A stretch of 64,000 nucleotides of DNA from Leishmania mexicana MHOM/GT/2001/U1103 (Eukaryota > Euglenozoa > Kinetoplastea > Trypanosomatida > Trypanosomatidae): contig NC_018318.1 of the NCBI RefSeq assembly GCF_000234665.1, forward strand, positions 372,001 to 436,000. Direction: 5' to 3'. The stretch's first letter is position 1. Each line of letters begins with the position of its first letter. Under the pieces are notes generated by a model that ran no database searches, was not told the DNA's origin, and saw nothing but the letters and a program-made list of their open reading frames with translations. Position numbers and translations under genes: made by a program. This document shows, piece by piece, positions 10,721 through 22,480 of this stretch.

Positions 10721-11061
10721 GATGGCCGGGTGACCGGGGAAGAGGATGCTCGCGCGAATCTACCTGTGGGAGCGGGCGAGAGTGCTCCGTTGTGTGGCGA
10801 AGGAGACCGGAGAAGACAAGCGGTTTGTCCTTGCCTTTGTATCCTGGGATGCGTGTTCGTTTTCTACGTCGCGTGCGTGGTGTGTTGGCCGCATGTTCAT
10901 GCCAGTGAGCAACACGCCGGGACGGCGCAGGGCGGACGACCATACCACCAAAATAATAAACAACAAACATGTGCGTGAATAAAAATATGGCGAGGAGAAG
11001 AGAGAGTGCCACCACGGGAAGTAGGTAAGGTAACGCAATAGGGCCGCAGCATCGCGCGGAT

Positions 11062-11119
11062 GCACACACACACACACACAATGTATGTGTGTATATATAT
11101 ACGTGTGTGTGTGTGTGTG
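11062..11119. repeat. Inverted dinucleotide repeat: (CA)9 facing (GT)8-9
   Basis: CA repeats at 11063-11080 are followed, after a 22-base spacer that itself contains TATATATA, by GT repeats at 11103-11119. The arms are complementary and could form a long hairpin in DNA or in the transcript of either strand. Confidence 0.8.
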
Positions 11120-12692
11120 AAATATATATGCGGATGCCCGTGCTGCGCTTCTCCGCAGACGCACAGGCGCTGATGGAGCTCTGTACGCTTCTGGTCAGGC
11201 AAGGCTCTCTCTCCTTTTCTCTCCCTCCCCCTTTCTGCGCCGTCACCGTCTTCTGAGGCGAGAGAGAAAGACACGCACATATGCGTGACCAAGAGCCCCT
11301 CCTCTACACCCCCAACAAGCTCCCCGTAGCTGAATGGGGCATGTGTGGTAAGCGGGGCGGTGACATTTTTCCCTTTTATTTTTCGACACGCGGTTGGATG
11401 GCGACGGTGTATACCACCGCCCGCCTTTATCGCCTTCCCCTCTTCGCCCGCCACCGTCGTTTCCCTTCGTGCATTGTTTTCTGCACTCGCTCAGGATGGG
11501 GGGGGGGGGCAGAGCCGAGTCTCCGTCCCCCACCCCCTCTCTCGTGACTCTTCTACATTGCCTTCTTGTTTCGGGGGTTGAATGGGAGGCTGCGCATCGC
11601 CGGTCGCTGCCGTTCGCGGTGCTTTTCGGATCGCCTTCCTGCGCCAGGACCTTAGAGGCTGCGTGATAGAGAAGGCAAGAGACACACAGAGGCCGTGCAG
11701 AGACCTCACAGGCACCCACCCACACACACGCATAGACACCCAGACACACACACACACACGCGGAGAGGAAAGGGCGAAGCATGCAACTCGAGCGTGTGAA
11801 GAGTTCGAAAACCAAAACGCAACGAGAGACAAAGACGGCGAGTTGACGGAGGAGGTGACACAGACACATGGCGGCAAGCGAGAGCCGACACACACACACA
11901 CAAAGCGAAGCAAGCGCACGCATACGCGCACCTGCACAACATGCTTAGGGGTAAAAAGCGCAACAAAAAAACCTTAACCCTTATTCACCCATGCTGCTGC
12001 TGCCGCCGCCCACCCACCGCCTCGCCTTCCCCTCTCCGAGCCAACATGCACGCAGGGCCTCTCGCACACACGGACATGCAGACACACATTCCCAAGTGCT
12101 TGTGCGCTGAAGCGTATGGCGTGCGCCGTTCACGCTGGAGGAGCTCGCGTGGGCAAGAAAGTGATGGCCCGAAGAGAACGCAACGTGGGAAGTCCAAGGG
12201 AGGGGGGAGGGAGAGGTCGCGGTTGTCATTTGACGCTGGCGGGTCTTCTCGTGCGCTGCAATCAACAACAGAGCTTCCCTCGATCCCTTACTGTTTTATG
12301 GGAAGAGATTTCCATTGTCTCCCAGGGTGGTGGTGGTGGTGAAAACATCGGAGTCGGAGCAAAGGGCTAAGAGAGCGTTTGTACAATGGAGGAAAAAGAG
12401 GGGGAGGCGGGAGGCGGGGAGTTGGTGTGCTGTGTGTAGTGTGTACAGGATACGAGTGCGAGACAAAGACAGCCCACGGCACACACACCCGCGCATTATT
12501 CGTCGCGGGTAAAGCGGAAGAGAAACGACAATAAATCAATAAGACGAAAGAAAAAAAAACGCGCCAGAGAGTTAAGAAACGGAAGCGCGGGAGGAGAGCC
12601 CACACACGCACACACACACATGCTCAGACAACGAAGCGGAAAGAAATTTCCGTCAGTGCATACGGCAAGCAACACACCAAAGGTAAGACACC

Positions 12693-12699
<7 letters not shown>

Positions 12700-12732
<33 letters not shown>
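12700..12732. repeat. (CA)n microsatellite
   Basis: About 16 uninterrupted CA units follow CCCACCCACC. Confidence 0.95.
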
Positions 12733-12735
<3 letters not shown>

Positions 12736-13168
12736 AAGAAAAAAGCATGGGCTCGCCACGAAGAGGGGAGGAGGAGGAGAGGGGGAGGGGGGAGACAAGC
12801 CGAAAAGAGAGGAAGCGACGTCGCCCACTGATACCCCACTCCCCACGCGATAATCGTCCATAAGCCTTGCTCGGCATGCTGCTGCTGATGCTGCTCATGT
12901 GTCTCGCCGTCCATCCGTTCGCTTCTTTCTTTTTTATTTTGTTTTATGGCCTTCGGCACCCCACCCTTCTCCGGTTCGCGCCGTCATCACAGGCGTATGT
13001 TAACGGCGCGGGCTCACTGACAAAGACGAGGAGGGCGAGTGGTGGTGATGGCGGCAGACATGCCCAGCGACGTACGGGGAGAGAGAGAAGCCAAAGTGGC
13101 AGCTCCACGCCGGCGCAGGGAGGAGGCGGATCAACGAGAGATGCGCGTTCATCGCAAGATGCCACACC

Positions 13169-13187
13169 ATATATATATATATATATA
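13169..13187. repeat. (TA)n microsatellite
   Basis: About nine TA units in the 3' region of the antiporter transcript. Unusually AT-rich for this GC-rich neighbourhood. Confidence 0.9.
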
Positions 13188-15511
13188 GGCGAAAGGGAAG
13201 GAAAGGATGGATAGCGAGCATGTTGTATACACACACGCACCAACACCATGTGGCCGTGGTGGGAAACAGGCGTAGAATCGCACAGGAGAGAAACAGGAGA
13301 GAGCGCGCGCGCGCAGAGGAAGATACAGCGACGAATTAGGGGAAGGGGGAGGGGAAACAACATCAAAGGAAAAACAGGAAAGGCAGCGTGCGCAGGCCTT
13401 ACGAGTGGAGGGAGGGGAGAGCGGGACGCCTAGGAAGGGCGTCGTCCACCGTAGAGGCGGCGCTGCTGCTGCTAGCGACACACTGAGCACCCGTCTTTAA
13501 AAAGAAGAAAATAATAAGAAAACAAAGAGTCGCCGAATCGGGAGGAAGAGGGGGGAGATAAGCAACAGGGGTGGCAGTACAGCAGACACCCGGAAATAAT
13601 GGAGAGCAATACGAGGAGTAGGAAAGACATACAGAGGTGCGAGCACCACTGGGGGAAGTTTGGGTGAGGAGGGTGGGGTGGGGCGTGGCAGTACCCGTCC
13701 AAAGAGGATCTACACCACCACCACCACCTTCCATTGACCCTCCTCCCCTGCATGCGGTTTCTTGGTGCCTCCCCACGCCACATCTCTCTACCTGTCGCCT
13801 TCGCTCCCATCTCCACATGCTTACAAATGAATAAAAAACTTTGAGGGGAGAATACCGCGTATCCCTGCGTCCTTTACGCCGCCTCCTCGCACACACATAC
13901 ACACACTCGCCTCGTGTACCCGCGCTGCCCCACCGATTCCTTCATGCCCTCCCCCCTCTCCAGCAACCACCAAGGGCAACCTCCCCCGCACGCACACATT
14001 ACGCCATCATGCCTCTCATGTGCTCTCCTTCTCATCATCCCCTCCCCCATCGCCTCTGACGTCAGCCTCTCATCCACGAGACACGCTTTTTTTCTTTGAG
14101 AAGCATTCACGTGGAGACGAAGCCCAGGCGGCACAGCGAGCAAAACGCGTCTGCCACGTGGATATGGGCCTGTGTCTGCGCCTCTGGCTCCGTAGGTTCG
14201 TGTGTGTGTGTGTGTGTGTTTGGGGGAGGGAGGGGAGGCCAATGTGGTTACGCCCTCTTGTTGCATAAAAGTACACACGGGTCGGGAGTGGACGCCAAGA
14301 CAAGACTAGAAAGGAGAGAAAAAGGATCGAGGCAGCGCACGTGTTTTGCGTCCGTACACCGTTGTCTGTGTTCGCGTTGACATCCGTGTATGCAAGCGTG
14401 CGTATCGCACCGGTGCTCCACAACGAGGTAAAACATACGTCAACAAAATCGGAAAGAGATGGAGGTGCAGGCCCGGTGGTCAGCCATGTGCAGCACAACA
14501 CCGCCAAGGCAGAGGAGGAGGGGAGGTGGACAAGGGGAGAACGGTGCCACCCAGACGAGAACAGGAGTGAGCAATAGAAGACATGGACCAGAAAGGCAAA
14601 ACGTGAAACCGAGGAGACACACACACACACAAACGCAAACGCAAACGCCTTAGAGACGACCTCCCTGGAGCAAGAGCTGCAGTGGCCCCTCACACCACCA
14701 CCAACGGCATTGTGCCGGAGAAAAAGTAACTAGGTGGCCGAAGGGGACAAGAGAATGAGCAGTGAGAGGCATCTCGACAACAGGCACATGCACACACAAA
14801 GACAAACATTTCAATGCCCCGTCCCCTTTATACTCGGCTCAGTCGAGAACAGCTAGAGAGGATGGGGGAGAGAAAATATGAAGTCGGAGAAAGTGATAGA
14901 CAGAGGCGTGGGCATAGATACGCGTCCTCCATGTAAGGCTCGGTGAAGGACAAGGGAGAAACGACAGCGAGAAGCGGGGTGATACGCACCCACAAAGACG
15001 AATTCAAGCACACACAGACACAAAAAAAAACGAAGACAAACTCGATAAAGTCAAACGACGTCAACCAACAGGAATACATGCGTATACATACACATATACA
15101 CACACATATACATATACCCACACATACTTTAGAGCAAAAGGGATTCACAACGTGTTTTATTTTTGTTTTGTTCCTCCCCACCTCTCCCTCTCTCCCCTGC
15201 CCTGCCCTTCCTTTTGTTTCTTGGTGATGATGCGCGGAGACACAGAGGGCAGGCGAAGGCGAAGGAGAAGGAGGAGGGGGGGGGTATCGATGCATGCATC
15301 GATTATCTGGGTCCTTTCTTTGCTAGCTTCACTTTCATTCGTACACCCATCCCATCCCATCCCATCCCCCCTCTGCCTTTGCCTTTGTGTGTTTCTGTCA
15401 TCTCGCTTCACGAGAAAGGACGATGCGTGTGAGGGCGTCCAGGGAGCGAGTGAACGAAGGAGGCGCACGGGAGGAGGAGGAGGAGGAGGGGGGGGGAGGG
15501 GGCGAAGATGT

Positions 15512-18130
15512 TCATAGCTGGTGTCGGTGCTCCCGCTGCCTGTCGTCCTCGATCTGGCCGGTGAGGGGGAGGAACACGTCATGATCTTTGACGAGGTTGC
15601 TGCTCGCCGACGGCTGGCGCTGGTCTGCCGACGCGCCGTCAGGGCAGTGGAAGTGCTGGCTGGCGTTCTCAGCCATGGTGGAATCCACCCCCGCTATGAT
15701 GGCATCGGTGGCTGCGGCCCCACTCAAGGAGCTTCCGCTGGTGCGTTCCTCCTTCGGCTTCCCCGCCGTTCGGTGGCCCTTCAAGACCGATTTACCGCCT
15801 CGCACGAGACCTAGCGACGCCACAACCGCCATGAACATGACGTACATCGCGCTGATCTGCTGCACGTTGTTCGCGTACTCGGCCATCGTGTCGAGGGAGT
15901 GCTCCTTTCCCGGAGGCAGTGCTGCAATCATGTCCGCCACCAGGTTCGCTGCGATGGGCCCCATGGAGGCCTGCGCCGAGGCTTTGCCAAGGTACCCCAC
16001 ACATACCAGCAACTTCTCCTTCCACGGCATACCACTGCCAATCTGAATCAAGAAGGTGACGGTGAACCGCACAGCCGTGCTGCACAGCATGCAGATGATT
16101 GCCCTCGGGAAGAAGATTTTGTTGAAGATCGCCTTGACGTTGATCTTGGCCCCCATCGTGGCAAACAGGATCGGCATCATCACCTGATCCCAGGACAGGG
16201 CGAGCCACGTCGCCATGTACTTCTTGTGGTCCTCGTGCTCCATCTTGCCTGTCCTTGACCACATGTGCGCGACTGTGGCGGAAAAAAAGACGCACATGAC
16301 ACAGCCGCCTCCGGCGAGGTTCACCTTGTAGCCAAAGAACACCATCGCATAGCACTCGAAGAGAAAGATAACGAAGGCGAAGTCCATGCAGCTGTTCAGG
16401 TGCGCACGGGTGTACTTGCCATTCGGCAGTCGGTGCGCCTCCTGCTTGATGAGCTCCACAAGGTAGAAGAAAAGAATGCCAAGACCAATGCCAATGACGA
16501 TGCCGCCAAGGAACTGCGCAGGGCCCAGCATGATTGCGACGGCCAGCTTCTGATCATGAAAGATCAGCCCAAGAATGAAGTTGGCGCACCACACGCCGAT
16601 CACAATCTCAATACCAACTGCCGAGAGCATGAGCGACAAGGGGCCGACACCGCAGCCGTAGCCCATGTCCTGCAGGTACAAGCTACCTGGCACGACGACG
16701 GCCGGCGACACGATGCTGCACAGCATGCCTTGCAGGAACGCCCAGTTGTAGTTGTTGTTGTAGTCGAAGATCTTGTTCGCAATGAGGCTGTGCGAGACGC
16801 CCTCGAACACGAACGGCATCGTTGCCAGCAGTGCTGTCTGCTTCCAGTGTGGAATGATGTCCTTGATGGCGAGCTTGTAGCCGGCACGGGCGAGAATCAC
16901 CGTGAGCCCGAGCTTCGAGGAGATGTCGAACACCTCCTTCACGATGCCGTGCGTCAGGTACTTGAGCGTCGGGATGTTGTTCCACATGATGCCCACCCAC
17001 AGAACACCAACGAGGGGCGGTAGCTGTAGGATACGGCATATGAGGCCGCCAACGATAGCGGACACGATCACGAGCACCAACGGATCCCAGACGTAGCCGC
17101 CCGGCTCCACGAGCCAGCGGGGGAGCATGTTCCAGAGCAGGAACCAAATCAGTACCACAAAGCACACGCGAATGAAGATGTTCAACGCGCGGATCGACAG
17201 CCGGCGGCCGCCAATCGCGACGATGAGCCCCTCCTTCCAACACCAGCGCAGCTCCCAGTGCTTCTCGCCCTCGCCGCACTCGCGGATCGACGGCAGGAAC
17301 CAGTTGCTGCCTGTATAAGGCAGGAGCGAATACAAGTCGCGGTTTGCCATGGTATGCGTGACGTCGGCGATGTACACGAGGTCCTCTTCGTTCAGATGGT
17401 GGATCTCGTGCGCCAGCGGCATCAAGTGCGGCGGCAGCTCCTTGAAGTATGTCTGGTTCACGAAGGAGTCCGAGTAGCAGAAAGAGGAGTTGAGGCCCCC
17501 GGCGCGTGAGGGGTGGTGGTGATCGTGCTCCGCGTTCTCTGGTGTCTGGGGCTGTGAGTCGACGCTGAAGTTAGAGGTAGACCGAGCTGCGGCCAGGCCA
17601 TGGTGGCTGTCCTTGGAGGCGTTCGACTTCACATCGTCGACGCCGAAAGGACCGTGGCAGGGCAACGGGGTGAAGGATTGGTAGCTGCTGCCGGCGGACT
17701 GCCCCAAGAGGACGGTCCCGGCGGGGCCTGCACTTTTCCGCACCAACAGGTGGGGCACCATCACCTCGCTATTGTGCGACTTCCCATATAGGGCGGTGCT
17801 GCGCGAGTCTGCGAAGACGGATTCCCTGCCGCCGCTCGCGTCGGGGTGAGAGAGTTGGTGAAAAGATGACCCAGCGGAGCTGCCGGAGTTACTGGCTGCA
17901 CCGTATTCGTACTGCGGCTGCGATCGTGCCGCAAGGGCCTCAGTGTTGTTGAGCGAGGACATGTGTATATTGGTTTCGACAGGTTGCTGCGGCAGAGGGT
18001 GCAGTTCAACGTCCCCAATCAGGCCATCGGTGTTGCCCTTGCCGTCACCGCGACGGTCTCGATCAGATACACCGTGCTGATGTTGCTGCTGCGGCTGGTG
18101 CTGTGCGTGGCTGTTGGGTCTGTCACTCAT
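15512..18130 (-). CDS. CPA2/SLC9B-type sodium/proton antiporter-like membrane protein
   Basis: This 872-residue integral membrane protein resembles the NHA (SLC9B) branch of cation/proton antiporters. Residues 1-290 are hydrophilic, Gln/His/Ser-rich and probably cytosolic. Membrane segments run from about 310 to 770, including LVLVIVSAIVGGLICRILQL, the family-typical PPLVGVLWVGIMWNNIP, LTVILARAGYKL and SIVSPAVVVPGSLYL. The tail after about 775 is hydrophilic. The residues that align with the ion-binding Asp-Asp pair of NHA proteins read Ile507-Glu508 (within VGIEIVIGV), so electrogenic Na+ exchange by the usual mechanism is not assured. The start is ATG 18130 (MSDRPNSHAQ). Cell location is not evident from the sequence. 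Confidence 0.82.
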   Translation of the reverse strand: MSDRPNSHAQHQPQQQHQHGVSDRDRRGDGKGNTDGLIGDVELHPLPQQPVETNIHMSSLNNTEALAARSQPQYEYGAASNSGSSAGSSFHQLSHPDASGGRESVFADSRSTALYGKSHNSEVMVPHLLVRKSAGPAGTVLLGQSAGSSYQSFTPLPCHGPFGVDDVKSNASKDSHHGLAAARSTSNFSVDSQPQTPENAEHDHHHPSRAGGLNSSFCYSDSFVNQTYFKELPPHLMPLAHEIHHLNEEDLVYIADVTHTMANRDLYSLLPYTGSNWFLPSIRECGEGEKHWELRWCWKEGLIVAIGGRRLSIRALNIFIRVCFVVLIWFLLWNMLPRWLVEPGGYVWDPLVLVIVSAIVGGLICRILQLPPLVGVLWVGIMWNNIPTLKYLTHGIVKEVFDISSKLGLTVILARAGYKLAIKDIIPHWKQTALLATMPFVFEGVSHSLIANKIFDYNNNYNWAFLQGMLCSIVSPAVVVPGSLYLQDMGYGCGVGPLSLMLSAVGIEIVIGVWCANFILGLIFHDQKLAVAIMLGPAQFLGGIVIGIGLGILFFYLVELIKQEAHRLPNGKYTRAHLNSCMDFAFVIFLFECYAMVFFGYKVNLAGGGCVMCVFFSATVAHMWSRTGKMEHEDHKKYMATWLALSWDQVMMPILFATMGAKINVKAIFNKIFFPRAIICMLCSTAVRFTVTFLIQIGSGMPWKEKLLVCVGYLGKASAQASMGPIAANLVADMIAALPPGKEHSLDTMAEYANNVQQISAMYVMFMAVVASLGLVRGGKSVLKGHRTAGKPKEERTSGSSLSGAAATDAIIAGVDSTMAENASQHFHCPDGASADQRQPSASSNLVKDHDVFLPLTGQIEDDRQREHRHQL

Positions 18131-19384
18131 CTAGCGTCGAATCGGGTAGGCAAAAAAAAAGCACAAGACAAGCTTGCGTTTGGGAAGCGGTGCTCGTGCA
18201 ATGTGAGAAAGGGGCACGTGTGTGTGTGTGTGTGTGCAGGGGAAGCAGCAAACAGGGTTACAAGGAAGCAAATCGTAGCGCAAGGGAAGACAACGACGAA
18301 ACAAAGCGAGCTCGACGTATGCGACGGACTGACGCAACGTCTCCCTAAGCAACAGCAACAAAAAAAAACAAAAAACAAAGATGCGAGAGCAAGCGTCGAG
18401 AGTACAGGAGAGAGGGAAGGGGGTGGTGGTGGTGGTGGGGGTCGTACTCAACCGTGCAATGATCGACCCGGGGTGGGGGGCGGGGGAGCAGGCCTTGTTG
18501 GCGCCAGGGAGATATGGGAGGTAACACGGTGCATCAGGAATGCAAACGTGCCCGCTAGCGTCTGGTGACGTACATTCACTCAGCACCTCACTTGAAAACC
18601 GCCTTCGCCGGAGAGAGGGAGGCCCTCCGAGTTGGGATTGATGGGCACTGTTCCAGCTTTACACGCGGCAAGCTGGTTAGGAGGGAGGGAGGGGTGGTGG
18701 GAAGGGACGGGCTGACCGATGCGAGAATATTGTCGAAACATCTTTGTTTTGGTTTCCGTTCAAGAAAGCACATCTGCTGGCACGTGTTAATGTTTTAATC
18801 GTGTTTCTTACCTTCTTCTGGAGGTGGGGTCGAGGCGACGGGGTGAGCGAGTGGAGCGACAAGAGGAGGAGATGAAAAAGGGTGTGAGAGGGGCGAGAGG
18901 CGGGAAGGATGGGGGAGGGAGGGCAGGAAGCCCGTCCTCGCGCGCACACACACATACACACACACCGCTCTCGGTGTTCGCAAGAAACAAAGATAGGGGT
19001 AGAAAAAAGAAAAGTGAGCGTGTGAAACCAACAACGGCGATACGCACACACACATAAATAAATGCATGCACATATACATACACATATACATACATATGTA
19101 TACATATACATTTATGTACACATTTATGTGTATACATCGGTGTATACTCGCGCGCACACAACGGGAACAACAACCAAGTGGGCCTTGATGGCACCCATGC
19201 GACAGAGAACTGCGAAGCTGGTGTACCGCGAGATGCGACGCCCGTACCCGCCAAACGCCAGGTAGCACGTAAACATCTTCTTGACAAAAAACGGCAGCGC
19301 AGCCAGTGCACAACGCACATGCGCATAGAAGAAAAAGGGTCAGGGATGACCTTACCTTGTTCCTCCTCTTCCAGCAGGCGTACA
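18131..19384. other. Intergenic between antiporter and first carrier-like gene
   Basis: No supported gene. It has TG repeats at about 18220-18236 and a CA/TA-rich block with alternating (CATA)n at about 19040-19145. The AT-rich part at 19062-19140 has self-complementary CATATA/TATGTA segments. The remainder is GA-rich on the plus strand. Confidence 0.6.
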
Positions 19385-20515
19385 TCAAGCGTCTGCGGAA
19401 TCCGTAAGCATGACGAACACCGTGCGTATTGCAATGCTAGCGACGCTCACCATGAGCCGGAAGCGCAGCCCCGACCACAGCGCCGTCACGCCTTCTTCTC
19501 GCACAATTGTCCTGGCGCAGTCCATAACGCCGGCGTAGCGCCGCTCATCCTTCTCGTCTGAAGCCGTCAGAACGAGACGGCGACTCACCACCTCCAGCGG
19601 CTGCGTGAGTACGTCGGCCACAATCGCCAACCCGCGAGCCACCGCGTACGGGTACGCCATCTGCACACGCTCACTCAACATGACGGAGGCGATAAGGTAC
19701 AGACCACGGTAAGTGCACACGGTCAGCGGCTCGACGGCGGCGCCGCGGTAGAACCCGCCCCAACCCTTGCGACGGTAGATTTGGCGAGCTGTTTCCGTGG
19801 CTGTTGTGTAGCGGTACGCCTCCTCCTGCAGCGGCGAGACCGGCTCCGCCTCCTCTGCATCTGCTTTTTCATTCACGCCGCTCTTCGCCGCCGCTGCCTC
19901 GCCGCCCGCGCAAACAGCACCGGTAGGACCACCGGCTGGAGCGACAATGTCCGCCATGTAGTTGGTCATGATGGTCTTGCGGATGGCATTGTACGGGGTG
20001 GCCACCCACACCGCCGCACTCGTGGCCGCCATCGACAGCGCCACGATGACAGAGGTGCTCATCTGATCCGCCATGCGGGCCGGAATCAGCCGCTGCAGGC
20101 ACACAAACACCGCATTGGTGGCGAACGAGTCCACGAACCCGCTTGGCAGCGTCAGCACCGCATCTGCCATAACACCGCGGAGAAAACCGCCAAGACCCTC
20201 CTTGCGCCACAGGCGGCTGTACAGCTGCCCAACGCCACGGAAGCCACCAGCGGGCAGGCGGCCCTGACGCACGAGTTCGCCCTCGACCGCGGTCAGCACC
20301 ATCACGCGGTCAATAGGGGCCGCCATAGATCGCTGAAAAAGATCAAAGACGGCGCGGATGAGCATGTCCAGCGCCATATCCGTGGCAGTCAGCTGGAACG
20401 CTTGACCGCCGCCGTACTGGCCATACGGGGTGTCACTACTTGTCCTGCCCGCCTGAGGAGCCTGGTACTGCTGCTCCTGGTGGGCAGCCGGGGGAGAGGC
20501 GGCGTGGGCGGACAT
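19385..20515 (-). CDS. Mitochondrial carrier family protein, ADP/ATP-carrier-like but divergent
   Basis: This 376-residue member of the SLC25 carrier fold is expected in the mitochondrial inner membrane. The three repeats carry recognisable signature sites: P67-I-D69-R-V-M in APIDRVMVL, P174-Y-N-A-I-R in ATPYNAIRKTI, and P306-L-E308-V-V-S-R-R in TQPLEVVSRRLVL. The first resembles ADP/ATP carriers (APIERVK), but the charged last residue is Met, and repeat 2 has Asn for the acidic residue. The RRRMMM nucleotide-carrier motif is absent. A 45-residue acidic/Ala-rich loop (190-235) is inserted in repeat 2. The start at ATG 20515 (MSAHAASPPA) is preferred over the longer frame to 20740. The substrate cannot be predicted. 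Confidence 0.78.
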   Translation of the reverse strand: MSAHAASPPAAHQEQQYQAPQAGRTSSDTPYGQYGGGQAFQLTATDMALDMLIRAVFDLFQRSMAAPIDRVMVLTAVEGELVRQGRLPAGGFRGVGQLYSRLWRKEGLGGFLRGVMADAVLTLPSGFVDSFATNAVFVCLQRLIPARMADQMSTSVIVALSMAATSAAVWVATPYNAIRKTIMTNYMADIVAPAGGPTGAVCAGGEAAAAKSGVNEKADAEEAEPVSPLQEEAYRYTTATETARQIYRRKGWGGFYRGAAVEPLTVCTYRGLYLIASVMLSERVQMAYPYAVARGLAIVADVLTQPLEVVSRRLVLTASDEKDERRYAGVMDCARTIVREEGVTALWSGLRFRLMVSVASIAIRTVFVMLTDSADA

Positions 20516-22480
20516 GCTTCCCCGTACGCTACACTGCGCAGCACGCGTGCTGTAGTAGATATAAAAAGAAAAGGAGAACAAAAGGCGATGTGTGCTTGTG
20601 ATGGGGAGGGGTGATGGGCACCGCAAGATTAGGTCCACCTGACTCGGTCTACCTCTCTCGACTCGAGTGGGGGGGGGGGAGGGTGTCCGCTGAGAAATGC
20701 GAAGGGACAATGAAACGAAAGTTAGGCAGTGAGGAACCAACTAGAAACGCTCCTTGTACGAGAGCGATGTACGTATACACAGAGAGGGGGTGAGGCGCAC
20801 GAGCGTGCGTGGGTGCGTGGGTGGCGCTGGTGCTACGCAACGGTTCGAAGAAGGGGAAGAGCGGAGGCAGCACCGAAACAAGGGCAGGCAAAAACAAGGC
20901 GGGGAACTATGCGGTGGCGGATCGAGACGATGGCAGCGCTGCAGAGCTGCAAGACGGAGAGACGCCTCGAGAGGACGACAGGGAGAGAGGCAGCAGCGTG
21001 AGTCGAGAGAGAGAGAGGGGTGGGGGGGAGGGAGGGGGAGGGGGAGAAGGAGCTCGCACAACGGAGATCGTTGCTTTTGGCGGCGCCGCACTGAAGACGA
21101 ACAAAAAAAGGGAAACAGACACAAGCTGACGTGTGGTTGCTTGCAGACAATCACGAAAGCCGAGCACAGGGGAGCCGACACCGGGGGGGGGCGGAGCGGA
21201 GGGGAGGGGAGGGGAGGGATGGCGCGCACGGAGCGAACCCCAGCAGGAGGAATAGAAACAAGTCCAAAAAAAAACTGAGAGTCAAGAGAGGGTTTAGCCC
21301 TTTAAGTCTGTGAAGGATGCGTGCGAGGGGAATGCGTATAAAATACGGAGCGAAGAGGTGGACCGCGTGTGGCTGTGGAGGCGCGTAGAAGGCGGAGTGG
21401 GTGGGAGAGAGGGGGGAGGGAGGGCGAAAAGGGGCCACAGCAAAAGGGTGCAAACGGGGACGCGCACAAACACGAGGCAGCAGACACGTGGCGGGCGCCT
21501 TTCCCTTGGTTCAGCTTCGTTTGGTTGCTTTTTTTTATAGGTGAAGGCGCGGAGCGTGAGAGCGGAGGTGAGAGGCAGCTGCGCCAGTGTGCATGTGGGG
21601 CAAGACGAAGAGGGGTGGTGGTGAGAGGAGGGAAAATGCCAGAGAGAGGGAGGAGAGGCCTGAAGGATGTGGTGCGCACTTGCTCATCCGGGCGTGGCAA
21701 TGCCCTCCTGCACAAGTGTGGCATATGCCATGGAACGGGAGAACGGCGGCAACCTGAAAAGCACGCGCCACCTTCACCGCGGCATCTCAGGGCCCAGTGC
21801 CAACTCTTTGTGAGGATGGCAAGGGCCTGCCCCCCCGCCTGCCCTGGGGTGCGGCTACGGGCTCTTGGTGTCCGCGGAGAGGTCTAGGCTATAGCACTGC
21901 ACCGAAGAAACTTGCGGTGATGATTATGCTTGTGCGTGCACATTCTGTCCTTCGGCTTTGGCTCCGGGCGCCGTGGTGCTGACCGTAATTGAGGACCGAA
22001 CCGGCGCCATAGGTCGTGGCAGCGCAGCGGGCTGAGTGACGCCACACGGTGTTGGTCGACCTGGGTCCTTGACGCAGCCGTGGTGCAACCAAGGTAGACG
22101 AGCTGTGGTTCGTGCACGCGCATCTTTGTTGACGTGCTCACGATGGTACGGATACGTTGAAGAACAAGGAAAACCTTCCCTTTCTCTGAGGGAGCCGTGC
22201 AGCCCCCTCTCCCCTCCCCCACTCGCCTCATCCCTGCCAATGTTGAAGCATCCCTGGTGGTGTCAGGGCCAACACGTCAAGCCCGTCGTGCCGTGATTGA
22301 GCCAAAGGGAAAGGTGGTGGTGGTGGGGTGGAGGGTAGAAGACTGAAGAACAAGGTGTGAAGCTGGCGATCCAGCAGCAGCGCAAGCGTCCACGCCAATG
22401 GTGACGCGTATTGCGCACACATTGGTATTATAACATCGCCCTTGCTTCCCTCCTCCCCTTCCCTTGGTCATCCCTCCTCT
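20516..22480. other. Intergenic between the two carrier-like genes
   Basis: No supported gene. The left part (20,600-21,650) is strongly GA-rich on the plus strand. The part at about 21,660-22,440 has balanced composition unlike the neighbouring low-complexity DNA but no long frame. It is a candidate decayed element or relic (see findings). Confidence 0.5.

Larger units (their letters stand above)
10721..15511. other. Long intergenic region with dense microsatellites
   Basis: These 4.8 kb hold no supported gene and are the largest gene-free stretch in the window. They contain (CA)n and (TG)n blocks at 11062-11119, 11718-11760, 12700-12732 and 14203-14219, (TA)n at 13169-13187, and a (CATA/TACA)n block at 15076-15125. 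Candidate frames such as 11243-11923 and 14070-14693 (minus) are translations of these repeats. The region must contain the kinase 5' UTR and the antiporter 3' UTR. A small or non-coding RNA gene cannot be excluded. Confidence 0.55.

Noticed and set aside
15076..15125. Short regular (CATA)n units considered as an array element
   Set aside because: A simple microsatellite; no spacer-repeat structure as in CRISPR, and the genome is eukaryotic.
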